The notes: generated from the sequence alone by a model not told the origin. 64,000 nt of DNA from Holothuria scabra (GCA_037179385.1 CM074193.1:42936846-43000845), one strand, 5' to 3'. Positions 49,076-60,420 are shown, numbered from the stretch's first letter. Translations and numbers: made by a program.

Positions 49076-49559
49076 GGCGTTCAACTTTGAGAGAGAAGTG
49101 GGATCACTGGTTAACTGCTGTCGTGGAGCACAATCATTGACCCGCGCTGAACGTCGCACAAGGAGAATTTGCTACAGTACTTCCAGATTAAATTTGAAAA
49201 ACCACGCTCTTTACCGTATATGTTTCATGTTCCTGGACTTGAAATTCAAGACATCATTTGTTGACGTTGTAGTCTAGAAGAGTTTTGAGACCCGGTATGT
49301 ATGCCCAATTGCATTGCCGGCAACCGAAAATCGAATATATTTGATACATTTCTGATAAAAGAGGAGGAACGAAACCAAATAAATAAACCAAATAATGTCA
49401 TTATAAACTGATAAATGAGGGAAACATCATCCGTTCCTTGGTGAGATCGCATTGTGAAGATAACACTATTGCGTTATTCAATAGTGCATTGATGACTCCG
49501 ACGCAGACAGGTTATCAAAAATGAGAGGGTTGGGGGCAAACAATGTGCTCAGGAAAAGT

Positions 49560-49750
49560 AGGCATTTCTGTCCGAAAGACTATCCAAACGGAGCGCCACC
49601 ATCTCTTGGCGCGTAGCGTCCACAAGTTTTGAAAAACCGAAAAATCGCAAACTCCGTCTATAGCAGAAAATGGCATCTCCCAGGCATTTTGAAGGTATGA
49701 TACCGGTATGCGTTTCAGCTTTCGTTCGTAATGAAATGTTCACTTTAATA
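49560..49750 (+). repeat. R1 segment of the poly-G hAT-like family
   Basis: GTCCGAAAGACTATCCAAAC, GGAGCGCCACCATCTCTTGG, CGCGTAGCG and AAAATGGCATCTCCCAGGCA follow the R1 order. No G run or terminus is attached. Confidence 0.6.
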
Positions 49751-50128
49751 TAAAAAAAAATGAAAGTTTTTAAAATTATCAGAACATGAGCAAAAAAAAA
49801 AAAACAAAAAGAAAATGAAGGCACTGCCTTGCTTTTGTGTGAGTGGACGCATATTAGACTCATCCAAGCGACTCTATACAGTCATTTTAATGATATAACA
49901 GAAGGAGTAGCCCTTCCCTTGGAGAATTTATTATGTATGTAAGGAGCCTTGGATGCATCATGATACTTTGTCACTTTGTCTATCAACACCGTGAAGAGAT
50001 TGTATGATGAGGAATTTTAAAAGCTAAATTTAGGACTTTTTAAAGCAGGTTAATATGGAGAATTTACAATATTTTTTTGTAACCATGTCCAGCTGAAAAG
50101 TGTTTAATTCAGTGACTATTAACACACG

Positions 50129-50366
50129 AAAGGGATAATCCTCTCACCCCAAACTGTAATTTTGTTATTAGTCCACAAAACCTTCAAGTGGCACACTTCT
50201 TTGATTGAAAGCTAGTTCAAAAAATGCAGAGTACCGTAGCTCATATTACACAGCATGTACTGTGCTGAGAGTGTTCTGATTACACATTGGGGTGTTTAAT
50301 GCTCACCCTGAAGCAATAAATTATGAGTGTTTTCCTTGTAATCTTTGGGTGAGAAAAACTACCTTT
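50129..50366. mobile_element. 238-bp relative of the AAAGG/CTCACCCCAAAC MITE
   Basis: It starts AAAGGGATAATCCTCTCACC and ends as the imperfect inverse (TTTGGGTGAGAAAAACTACC, then TTT). It shares CACAGCATGTACTGTGCTGA with the 15367 copy. Confidence 0.7.
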
Positions 50367-50903
50367 AAATATATAATAATTAAAACTGCTAGCATTACTC
50401 ACCGATGTCGTGCAAAATACCGATGATGTTTTATAATAACGCCTACTTTAGGAAAAAGAAATGTAATTTTACAGTGAAATACTGGCAGCAGGGATTCCAG
50501 GTAGCGAACTTTATTTTACAGTTTTACATTAGAAAAATATATCTTATAGTGACTCCGCGTAGCCTATGTAACCATTTTATCCCTAAATTTACAAGATACT
50601 TGCAACTTTATTTGGTGTCCAGATAAAAGTGGCTTCATACGTACACAACTTCAAAATAACTTGTTGAGCACCGGAATCCCATCTGCCAGTATTACCGTAA
50701 AATAACAATTTTTTTAACAGTGGAATGTATGCCACTAAACTATTGTTGATTAAATTTGCTATATCACTTTATATTCTATTTGAAATTCAATTGAACTATC
50801 ATGCCAATATGAGTCTGTTTTATAAACAGAACCAATAAAGCAGAGCTACCTGAACTATGCACTAGCCTTCAACAAGAGTAGCACGTAACCACGCGTAAAG
50901 TAG

Positions 50904-51296
50904 ACGTTCGTCGAGCGAAATATTTCAAAGGGTAGTTACTCTTTTGGCTATGGCAGGACATACAAAGAGCTGCAAATGCTTGACGATGTAGATATTCAGA
51001 AAATGATCAGTGATTCAGTTATGACGGGGATTAGTCAAATTTCAATCCCCGTGTTGACGGGTGTCGGGCGATCAGCTCTAATAGAGGGAGGAAGGGGGGT
51101 TGCCCCTGTGGCTGGGACTCTTTCTCTTATTCATTTCTTTTACCAGTTTACGTCTTCTGCATTCGTTAAATTTTTTTGGTACAAGCTTTTCCTGGTCAGG
51201 TCTCCTGATTCACTTGCTGTTTTGGAAGTGGCCAGAGTATGTTGCAGTTGTCCTCAACAAAGCCTCCAACAAATTGAAAAGCTTTCAGTATCCTAG
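50904..51296 (+). CDS. Weak candidate ORF, about 130 codons, function unknown
   Basis: The frame is open from after TAG 50901-50903 to TAG 51294-51296, with an ATG at 50976. Residues include SFGYGRTYKELQMLDDVDIQ and VMTGISQISIPVLTGVG, which read like protein. The second half is hydrophobic (IHFFYQFTSSAFVKFFWYK), and an overlapping frame is also open to 51333. A GGAGGAAGGGGGGTTGCCCC stretch looks repeat-derived. It could be a decayed exon or chance. Confidence 0.2.
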   Translation, partial: TFVERNISKGSYSFGYGRTYKELQMLDDVDIQKMISDSVMTGISQISIPVLTGVGRSALIEGGRGVAPVAGTLSLIHFFYQFTSSAFVKFFWYKLFLVRSPDSLAVLEVARVCCSCPQQSLQQIEKLSVS

Positions 51297-51867
51297 AGTT
51301 TGCAAAGCCTTTCTCGGCGATATCTTCCCCTGAGTAATGTTTTAACGTTTCATCCAATCCAGTAAATGCTCAGATTTAGCAACTACATGTTGTAGAAAAT
51401 GTGCCCTTTCTCAATGTCTCTAACAGCTATAATATCGTCCGCCCCGCTTCAGTTTCGCGTTTGGCACTTTATCCGCTTCCGCGAGGATGGACACTGGATA
51501 AGGGAGAAAACATTCATGGAAGAGCAGTGATTGCAGGTCTTAATCGACAGATCGAGAGTGAGGGAAATTAAATTTGGTAAATATTATTAGAGCAGACTGT
51601 GCAGAGTCTACCAGTATGCATGTTTGCTTTAGACAGTTGAGCGACATGTAGCTTTTAATTGCCTCCAGTCGCCATCATGGCACATTTTCGGTTTCTCACA
51701 TGCGTTCAGTTTCATCGCGACTATCTTGTTCATGACATTAACGTTGAATTAAAAAAATAACATTACTTCATGATGTTATGAAGTAATACGTTGGACAAAC
51801 GAAGTGTTTAGGAACTATCAGCAAGACAATATGTTAAGCAAGTTGTAAGCTTTCCTCTACCTTCCCC

Positions 51868-52043
51868 CACTTTGTAAACACGTTTAGATGAAAGTTGAGC
51901 GTGTCTAGTTCCTAAATATTTCCCTTTTAAACACGTAAAATTGCTAAATGTTTAATGTTTTAACATTTTTAAAAATTTAAACGTGTTTACAAAGTGGGCA
52001 CAAAGCAAGTGTTTAAATGCTAAACATGCTGTTAGAGTGTAGA
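51868..52043. mobile_element. Probable MITE fragment with a perfect 20-bp inverted repeat
   Basis: CCACTTTGTAAACACGTTTA at 51868-51887 is exactly inverted at 51978-51997. The next 45 bp end in GTTAGAGTGTA, like the TACACTC-ended MITEs at 14394 and 36256, so the true element may extend past the palindrome. The left terminus was not found. Confidence 0.55.
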
Positions 52044-53664
52044 GTGGGCTACTGAGCTAAGTTCTGGGAGATTTTTGTATCCATTCGGTAATATTTTCAA
52101 TATGCTTATTCCTCTACCCTGTACGGTCGGTACATACACTTCAGAATTTTCTTTGTAATAGCTAGGAAACCATGCTCTTTTGGTCAATCACACCCAGTGT
52201 AAATGGGAAGGTTTTTAGAGTTTTTGAAGTTTGTGGACAACGTTTTTCGTTTTTCCAATTTCTCCCTTCCTTTTTTGAACAGTTTCTGTAGACAAATTGA
52301 CGCTGTTGTGACATTTTTAACTATAAAGAAGAAAAAACGAAAACTTTTCTCAATAATTAATGTCGTCCGAGGGCTTTGCGAGATGAAAAATACAGTCCAA
52401 TGTCTTCCAACGTCTTGAAAAATTCGTCAAACGTCACACTGGACAGGCAAACTTAATAGACAGCGTTTATCGCCCGCAGGGCTTTACAAAGCTCTCATGT
52501 ATCTTTTAACCAAATTTTGGGACTTAAATATTGCATAGACGATCCAACATAGACATATGGAATAGTGAGCTACTCAAAAGTTACAAAATTTAGTGAAATT
52601 TACTCAAGAACCTAACCAATTTTTGTAAAGAAATAATTGTTTTAAAGCAAAATGCTCTTCATTCAATTGGACGTAAATGAATCGAACATTTAAAAGTATT
52701 ATCACTGTTTCCTTTTATGATGGATTTTATTAATTGCAATGGGGGATGCCACTTTTCCTTCTTTTTTCCTTTTGTTTCGCTTTCCACGTCGTTTTCATAT
52801 GTTTGTTGATTTTATTATTGACTTGTATTCCTCTGACGACGTGAAAAAAAGAATAAAATGAGCCGAACAGAGAAAAAACTACTATCATCAAGGACAATGA
52901 AACAGGCTGAGGACAGAATACTAGTTTGATTTAAATTGAGATCCCCGCACCCTGAAAATACCAATTATTTGGTGAGGAATTCAGATAGACTAAGAGGGTA
53001 CCTTATCTCTAGACGTGTGCTTTGCTATATCAATTTGTATCATTTTAGGTAAAACATATTCCACTACTATAGCTAGAGGTTTTCCTTTTATAGATTAGGC
53101 AGGGACTAGAGGAAAAGCTACTAAACAATAAAAGAATTATATACCCTGGATAACCTTAGGGTTGGAAGTATGATGCAATTCGTCATGCAAAAAGTGTAAA
53201 ATACGCGACCGCAATGCAGTCTTTTCTACCGGAATATTGAGAGGGTTGTGTGATACCAAACAAGCATCACCCAGGAAGTGACTGGAAGAATGACCCTGTA
53301 GCTATGGTAACATTTTCCGTCAGACTTCCTGGTTCTAGAAGTTTCGCCATATTGGACGATCATTGGAGTGATAAAAAGGTGACAGAGAGAATTGATAAGT
53401 TGTTTGTATTAGTTGTGGTAACCGAACGGGAAAGTGTCTTCACTTAAAAGGGGTTACCTAGAAGTGCAGAGTTTAATATATTTCAAACGTTTACTACAGA
53501 GCAGCTAAAAACGACCACTAGCAAAGTCGCATAGACGCGTTGAGAAAAGCAGAAAGTTACATTAGGTGAAAAATTGAGAAGAATTTCAAGTTGTTCAACG
53601 AATTTTATACCACCTGGTACAGCAAGACTATTTTTGACAACATTAACTGTAATTTGAGTAGAAT
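52044..53664. other. Intergenic sequence upstream of the second Ig gene
   Basis: No supported exon or complete element. TTTAATATATTTC near 53472 is AT-rich and TATA-like, about 190 bp before the ATG, but this is not evidence enough to call a promoter. Confidence 0.4.
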
Positions 53665-55689
53665 ATGGATTTTGAGAAAAAGAACATTTTCATTTTCATT
53701 GTCATCACGTCATTCGTCTCCACGATGGCCGAAAGAAGCATTCTCGTGAACCCGGATAACGCAACCATCTCTCTTGGTGACACCGTCACTTTTTCTTGTA
53801 CAGTGACGGAGGACGACACTGATGAAGGTACCACTGTGGCTTGGTACCAGGGACCGGCAGGGAGCGGAAGGGTCATCAGTTCGAACTATGAAATAAACCA
53901 CTTGGTGGAACAGGAACGTTACACAGTGACAAGTGAAAACGTTGGTCAGGAGTATAACCTGCAAATAACAGATGTGAGAGGACTAGACGCAGGGGAGTAC
54001 AAATGCATAATTCAATCTAATTCCGATGGGACTGTTGTAGCGTCATCTCCCGTAGTTTGGTTGAACTACAAGCATGCCCCTCTTTCACACTTCCCCGAGT
54101 GTCAACCTTTGGGGGAGTTGACTTACACTGTTGGGACTGAAGTGAAATTTTCGTGTCGATCTGAGCTTGGTGTCCCACCAGTTCAGTTAACGTGGAAAAG
54201 AGAAGACGGAATAACTATTGAAGATCGCCAATGGACTGAAAATGCCTTTCAAATTGCTGAATTTTCAAAAACAATTACGAAGGAGGACAATGGACGAAGT
54301 TTTGAGTGTGACCTCACTCATGAGCTAGTGGATGAAAAACGGTCTTGTACTGTTGGAAAGTTGAACGTACAGTTTCCTCCAATAAATGTCCAAGTTACCT
54401 CAACTGTGAATGATACATTAGAAATTGGAGGTACGTTCTCCGCTAGTTGTACCGGGGAAGCAAATCCCCCTATTGACCCATCCAATATACGTTGGAATCT
54501 TCCTTCGAATATACCTGAAAGCAAAATTCAACGGAATGATCAAATAATAGTTATCACCGATATTGACGCCAGTTTTAGTGGAACTGTTGTGCAATGCACT
54601 GTCGGGAATGAGTTGGGAGAATCCTCTGGTTCTTATACTTTGGAGGTAGCTATTCCTCCAACAGCAACTCCCGAGAAAGTGACGACATCTGCCACACCAT
54701 CTACTCCTACTGTGACTACTCCTTCCGTCAGCACGGCCACTCAGCCTAAATCCAGCACCGTGTTGACATCTTTAAAAGCTGCAATTTCAACTTCCACGAG
54801 TGGCTTTCAACCTACAACTTCAACCCCAACAACTACTTCACCATTGAGAGTTTTGCCTGATGAGAAAGAAACAACACCCAGTCCTGCTTTGACTCTGGAT
54901 AAAATCTTGGGCGTCGAAAGAAACTTCTTGATCGCTCTTATGATTGGTGTTGGGTTTATCATCCTCTGTTTTATTTTGTTACTTCTCTTGGTACTTGGTA
55001 GGAAACGAGGAAAGACTATCGTTGTGATGGGCAGCCAGGAAAATCTCCCAAAACTGTCTTTGTCAGAAGCCTCCGTCAACGGGACCAAGGTTCTTATTAG
55101 TACACCGGTGATGGACCGCCGAAACAGAACAACGAGCGAGAACCCATCAGACAACCAAAGTGTTGATTCGGCAAATCAGTTAGTGTCACCTATCTTTGGA
55201 GATCAAACTGACTATAGAGGACAGCCTATACAGAGAAACAAATCGAACATATCCACTGCTTCAAGTCAGTTCAGTGGAAATGGTTATTTCCGAGTACCTT
55301 CAACTGAACTTCTCATAGACCCGAATGCACACGCCCGTCCCCAGTACGTAGTCTACGATATGGTCAGTCAGAATGGTACCCCCTTCCCACCGGCTCAGAA
55401 AAATCAGAACATCTACCAGTCTGCCACCACAGGACGACCTAGAGCTCGTCAAGTCAACACTGGGGGATTCGAAACAATACCACTTAGATCCGTTTGGCAA
55501 GAACAGGACAATGAGTTGTATATTTTACGGGGTGGTGAGTACATTCCAGTGGAACCTGTTCGGGACCCCAATTTCCCTTCTAGCAACTCCCAAGTTAAGA
55601 TTCTGATAGGTAGTGACAACAGCAGCGAGGAAGAGGTAAACATGCAAGAATGCAGCTCATTATTAGACCCTAACTACCATCCAGTATGA
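53665..55689 (+). CDS. Intronless three-Ig-domain type I membrane receptor (674 aa)
   Basis: A single ORF from ATG 53665 to stop 55687-55689. A signal peptide spans about residues 1-22 (NIFIFIVITSFVSTMA). Ig1 has C45-W60-C114 with DAGEYKC, the classic V-type signature. Ig2 has C164-W177-C215 plus the extra pair C146 and C228. Ig3 has C262-W277-C311. A mucin-like Thr/Ser/Pro stalk (about 331-412) is followed by a transmembrane helix at about 420-444 and a 230-residue tail. Tail tyrosines include VVYDMV around Y564, which fits the ITIM pattern (V/I/L/S-x-Y-x-x-V/I/L), and ELYIL and GEYIPV near 619-626. The first block after the membrane (GRKRG, then PKLSLSEAS) resembles the same place in the 27488-29386 protein (GRKWRE, RRSLSGGGS). 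The likely role is cell-surface recognition or adhesion signalling. Ligand and exact family are unknown. Confidence 0.92.
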   Translation: MDFEKKNIFIFIVITSFVSTMAERSILVNPDNATISLGDTVTFSCTVTEDDTDEGTTVAWYQGPAGSGRVISSNYEINHLVEQERYTVTSENVGQEYNLQITDVRGLDAGEYKCIIQSNSDGTVVASSPVVWLNYKHAPLSHFPECQPLGELTYTVGTEVKFSCRSELGVPPVQLTWKREDGITIEDRQWTENAFQIAEFSKTITKEDNGRSFECDLTHELVDEKRSCTVGKLNVQFPPINVQVTSTVNDTLEIGGTFSASCTGEANPPIDPSNIRWNLPSNIPESKIQRNDQIIVITDIDASFSGTVVQCTVGNELGESSGSYTLEVAIPPTATPEKVTTSATPSTPTVTTPSVSTATQPKSSTVLTSLKAAISTSTSGFQPTTSTPTTTSPLRVLPDEKETTPSPALTLDKILGVERNFLIALMIGVGFIILCFILLLLLVLGRKRGKTIVVMGSQENLPKLSLSEASVNGTKVLISTPVMDRRNRTTSENPSDNQSVDSANQLVSPIFGDQTDYRGQPIQRNKSNISTASSQFSGNGYFRVPSTELLIDPNAHARPQYVVYDMVSQNGTPFPPAQKNQNIYQSATTGRPRARQVNTGGFETIPLRSVWQEQDNELYILRGGEYIPVEPVRDPNFPSSNSQVKILIGSDNSSEEEVNMQECSSLLDPNYHPV

Positions 55690-57752
55690 AGGAAATGTAA
55701 CTTTTAGCATGAATGGTTGGAAAACCTGCGTTACATTGAGTGCGCAAAATCTAGAGCATACAGTTAACGGCTCCACAGTCAGTATTGCAGAGGAGATCGG
55801 CGCTTTGGAATGCATGTGTACCTGAAGCGCTCTTTTAATTGTTGGTTAACAAGAGTGGCTGTGTGGTCAGGTGCAGTAAAATGGAATGCAAGAAATATTA
55901 ACTAGGCCTGGTCAGAGTTACGGTTAAAGATCGAAATAGTATTGGAAGGTCGAGAAGTTAAAATCGATGAGGTGGTCACGTGTAAAAGCATTTCATTGCG
56001 ACAAGATCGCGGAGTTGAGAAGGTGTCATGAAAAAAAAAATATAAAATTGAAAAAGTTTGACAGGGTTGGTTGTGAAACTAAACCAATCAGTGAGTTTGA
56101 AAAAAAAGACCCTTGCACATGTTTAGATCATTAAAATTTAAAGTATAGTCCACCCAAAGATAGCAGTTTGACCGGAGGAAGTCGTTTAAAGGTTTGAAAG
56201 GCAACGGCTAATCTGTTATTTTAAAAGTACTTTTGAATAGCATTGAACTGCAAGTACTATTGTATTTGATGTTTGTTAGAACTTATTGTAGGTAATCAGA
56301 CTGAACTTTGCCCTAGACCCCTTTCAAGTGATTTCAGTATGCGCGAATTACACAGATTTACGGAAAACCAACCATATTAAGCAAATTTATGCAAATTTAT
56401 CTCCATTCACCACTTCTTATCGGAAAAACAAACCATTTGTAGTAATCGAATCATGATTGGAATCCCATGAGAAAAATTTCAGGATTTCGCTTTTCATAAT
56501 AGTGATAGTTGTAGAAAATTTCTCCGAAAAGTTTAATTAATTGTTGTAACCATTTTAATGATATGGCTAGCAAAAAGCGGTGTTTATGTTAAATAACCGA
56601 ATTTCATTTTCTCGTAAGGGAATTAAGAGTTGAAAATAATAATTGTTAAAAACTGTAATACATCGTGTATGGGTATATAGTCATAGGCCATTTCTGTTGG
56701 TTTTACTATTGCCTATAAATGCGAATATTCATGTTACGATATAGGAAATTCATAACCATATATGGGTTCTTAGAAAACTGAAAGTTTGCACAATATTCTA
56801 CACCCCCTTACTACTACAATCTGGAACAATGCCAAGTATGGTTGTTTTGGCAACTTGCCAACAATTTACCACATTTGGACCATTCGTACTATAAGCTTTG
56901 GCTCTTCACCTCGAAAACCACCCATTTTACCATAGTAAAATAGCTTCTTCCAAGGGAGAAGTTTCCGGTAGTTTTCCGCAGTTAGAGTTCTTTTCCTGTC
57001 TTTCACGACTGCTATTGTGCCTAGGAAGATGATTAATACAGCACAATATGCCTCATCATGTTTCGATGTATCGTGTACAGTAAATTGGTATACACCTGGA
57101 AAAGAAAACTGATGAGTGAAAACAATTTAGAGACCCAACTCTTAGAAACGGAACATCAATTGCTGGAATATTTCCGTATGCCCGTAGGTCAGTCAGGTGA
57201 AGGGGAAGTAATTAAAACTGTACCAAAGTACTTTTCAGATGATTTTTAAAATTTATTTGGCATCTGCATCATTTGTAATCGTAATAAAATCAGTGTAATT
57301 ATTTTTGCGATTTTTCGTTCATGTTGGAACATGTAATTATGTCCTCCCAAACACGTTTAACAGGAGGTAACGCCTCTTCAATTGTTTCACCTAACCATGA
57401 CCTGTAGACAAGTTAATCAAGGCGTGGGATGGCGGAATAGATATTTTATGGTAGTATTTGACGAAAGGTATAGAGGCTTTGCAATTACATCACGGATTCG
57501 CAATGATGGAGCCTGGAAAAACATGCCAAATACGCATGGCTTTGTGCTGAACGCATCACGGGTACGTGACTGTGCACTATGGTATGCGTGGTGTGCACAC
57601 ATTAATCGAGCAAGCGCGTAGAGTGTGGTCTACTACGCATAATTTACATGTACTCCAAAATGGCCACCGGGTAGTATTATGACGTCATATGAAAAGCCTC
57701 TACATCACAATGACATATGATGACGGAAGACACAATTCGTTTTGTTGGAACT
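55690..57752. other. 3' flank of the second Ig gene
   Basis: AT-rich sequence without a supported gene. The first AATAAA I see is at 57283-57288, far downstream; an ATTAAA lies near 56131. Short frames at 57058-57249 and 57382-57621 have no splice context or family features. Confidence 0.4.
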
Positions 57753-57990
57753 AAAGGCCTGTGTACCTGTACACATTTTAGGTCACATGTGTCGCAACAT
57801 GTTGCTGACACAACTGGACACAAATGATTTGCTCCTGTGTACGCTTCACAGAAATAGTGGACACAAGTTGCAACACATGTTGCCGCTTGTGTCTGCTCTG
57901 TACACATGGCAACATTTTCGGGCACAAGTTGTTTTGGCAACATGTTGCGACACATGTGTCCTGAAATGTGTCCAGTGTACGCAGGGCTTA
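57753..57990. mobile_element. 238-bp palindromic MITE rich in ACATGTGT/CAACATGTTG
   Basis: The two halves are inverted copies: left CACATGTGTCGCAACATGTT and right AACATGTTGCGACACATGTG, with outer ends AAGGCCTGTGTAC and GTACGCAGGGCTT. GAAC occurs a few bases outside each end, so a hAT-type 8-bp duplication may be decayed. It would fold into a long hairpin. Confidence 0.78.
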
Positions 57991-59505
57991 AGAACAGCTT
58001 TTTGTCGTAAATATGGTTGTTGATTCAAATAGTGGTTATTTGTTGGGCATTAAACTGTAAAGAGATAGAAGCTATACGAAGCAATATGTAGCTTTCGCGA
58101 TGCCAAATTTGACAGAAACGTAAGCCGACATTAGCATATAAAAAACGAGGCCTGGCTACAGTTTTTCATATGCTCGATTTTAAAATTGATTCATGTATGT
58201 TTTCAAGTTGGCTTCGGAAAGGTTTAAGGTTTAAACTAGTTAAATTTGTCTTCGCAAGGCTACAAATTGCTTCTTATAACTTTCTCTCGTGTTTTAAGTG
58301 CGGTGGTATAATGGTGGATCTTGCAAGTGACGTCGTTATTGTCGTAAATATGCAGAGGAAAAAATAGGAGATCACGTGATTGATCAGGAATGCAGTTATA
58401 TGCAGTCAATTAGATGGAATTTTGCATTAAGACGCTCTATGGTACACTGTGCCGCCTTCAGCAACGATGACGTCTCTTTCATATCACCATTAACAATTGC
58501 TTCTAATCTCTTGTATGTTTAATCGTACATTTGTAGTGTGTGATTTAAATATTAATGTTTGATATAACCGGAAAGCAAATGAAGAAGATGATATTTATCC
58601 TCCTGTTGCAATACCTCATTAAAAAAAATCAGGGCATATTTTTGGAGTGGTGGGCATTATTACTATTGTGCAAATGATGAATACGGTACGGGTTACCTTC
58701 ATTCTGCTAGGATTATTATGAAGTGCAATTATTAAATACAATATGAGTACTTTTAAATTGTCTTTCAGTTGTGTTGGTAAATACACTTATACCGCATGAG
58801 TTTTCAGTTTCGATTTATATATTGTCTATTTTAAGTAAAAAAGTTAATAAATACGGTAAATTATACGGTGCAAATTTTATAACGAAAATTTAAATGTTGG
58901 ACAAAGACGTTGAATAATGTTTGTTTCGTTAATAAAAGGTTAAAATCTAAAACACTGTTGTTTTAATGATTCGTCTTTGTCGACTTCCTTGCGAACACTA
59001 ATAACCGAGTTGTGTGGGAAATTTGGCCCACTCGGCTAGCTTACAATACAAGGTCAAATGTACCTTGACAATCACTTTGTACGTGCATGCGCATAGTAAC
59101 ACCAGGAGGTTGCAACTTCATGGTTACACTATAGTTCTATCGACGAATTTCATTATTCCTACATTGGGTGCGATGATATTTGTAATAACAGCAAGGTGCA
59201 AATTCAAGGTGTTGTCGCATAAACCGACAACTGAAACGAAGGTACTATAAAATTTCATCTTTAACCCATTCCCATGATGCACTGCTTTTAAATATTTCCC
59301 AACTGGTTAAGCCATATACTCTCTTAAGGCGAGTTGGTAATCCAGAGCGTTTTTTGGTCACGTTGCCGATTAAAAATAATAATAATAAAAAAAAAAACCG
59401 AAAACAAACCCTACCGGTTTGGGTTTGCGGTGTTTGAGGCGTGGTATATTTTCATGTGCTTTTGTCTGCCACTTACCTGATTGTGACGTGACGGCTACCC
59501 AACCA
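57991..59505. other. Intergenic sequence
   Basis: AT-rich, with short frames of no recognisable type. Nothing is called. Confidence 0.4.
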
Positions 59506-59655
59506 ACGGCAGGGAGGTTAAGGGTTGGGTGATATGAAAAAGGCGAAATTGGGCATTAGATGCGAGAAGCATTAAAATAAAACGGCAGGGAGGTTAAGGG
59601 TTGGGTGATATGAAAAAGGCGAAATTGGGCATTAGATGCGAAAGCATTAAAATAA
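59506..59655. repeat. 75-bp tandem duplication
   Basis: AACGGCAGGGAGGTTAAGGG starts at 59506 and again at 59581. The two units are the same through GATATGAAAAAGGCGAAATT, differing by a single base deletion near the end (GCGAGAAGC against GCGAAAGC). The near identity points to a recent event. Confidence 0.9.
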
Positions 59656-59879
59656 AAAGATCGTCGAAATGCAAAAATCTACAATTTTACAGGGTAATTT
59701 CAGATGTGCATTTAGGCATGCATAAACATAGCTAAACATGAAAACGTTGTGATGTCTAGGAAGGGACGTTCCATATGAGGCTTATATTGTTCTTTGATTT
59801 AGCAATATTTATCTCAAGGACAATTGCAACAGTAGTATTACCCGAGGGTTTAAAAGAAGGGTTTAAGGTCGCAACAGGA

Positions 59880-60420
59880 TTCGGTATGTTAGAGGGGTAC
59901 TTATTCTAAGCACTTCAGTGAAATTTGCATTGAAATCCGATGTGTGGTTCCCAAGATATGAGCACGTTAAGTTTCCACATTTTCAACAAAACGTGAACTT
60001 GCAGCAAGCACATATGACATCACTTTCCCACATTAATGGGCAGTCTTTTGTTTTTCTTTAAACTTCATACTGGATTTTCTCCTCAACAATCCCATGTTAT
60101 TAAAAAGTGATTGCATAAGTGGCATGAGAATTTTACAAACTTTGCATCCCCCACGTGGAGGTCGTGATCCTGTTAACTTCAAGGCTAACACAACAGTCTG
60201 ATGAAACAAAGGGAAACAAAGCATTCCTTGTCAATCTGAGGAAGTGATATAAGCTCTGCTGCCCTCAAACTCACTTTTGAACACAAATCTACTGACTCCA
60301 TTTACTGATATCTCAAGAAATACATGTTCGATTTGAATGGAACTTTCAACACACTGTGTAGATGTTGTTCCTCTTTCACATATGAAAATTAAATTTTTGC
60401 TTGAACTTCCCCTTTAAATT
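59880..60420. repeat. Diverged relative of the 30778-31350 inverted-repeat element
   Basis: TTCTAAGCACTTCAGTGAAA, AACTTGCAGCAAGCACATAT and GACATCACTTTCCCACATTA correspond to the 30778 element, and the inverse pattern recurs at 60300-60400. Limits are approximate. Confidence 0.5.

Noticed and set aside
53643..55643. Several minus-strand ORFs opposite the second Ig gene
   Set aside because: They are antisense shadows of a long coding exon and have no features of their own. The same applies to those opposite 27488-29386.
57382..57621. 79-codon ORF rich in aromatic residues
   Set aside because: It begins at a non-ATG codon, has no splice context and is not recognisable.
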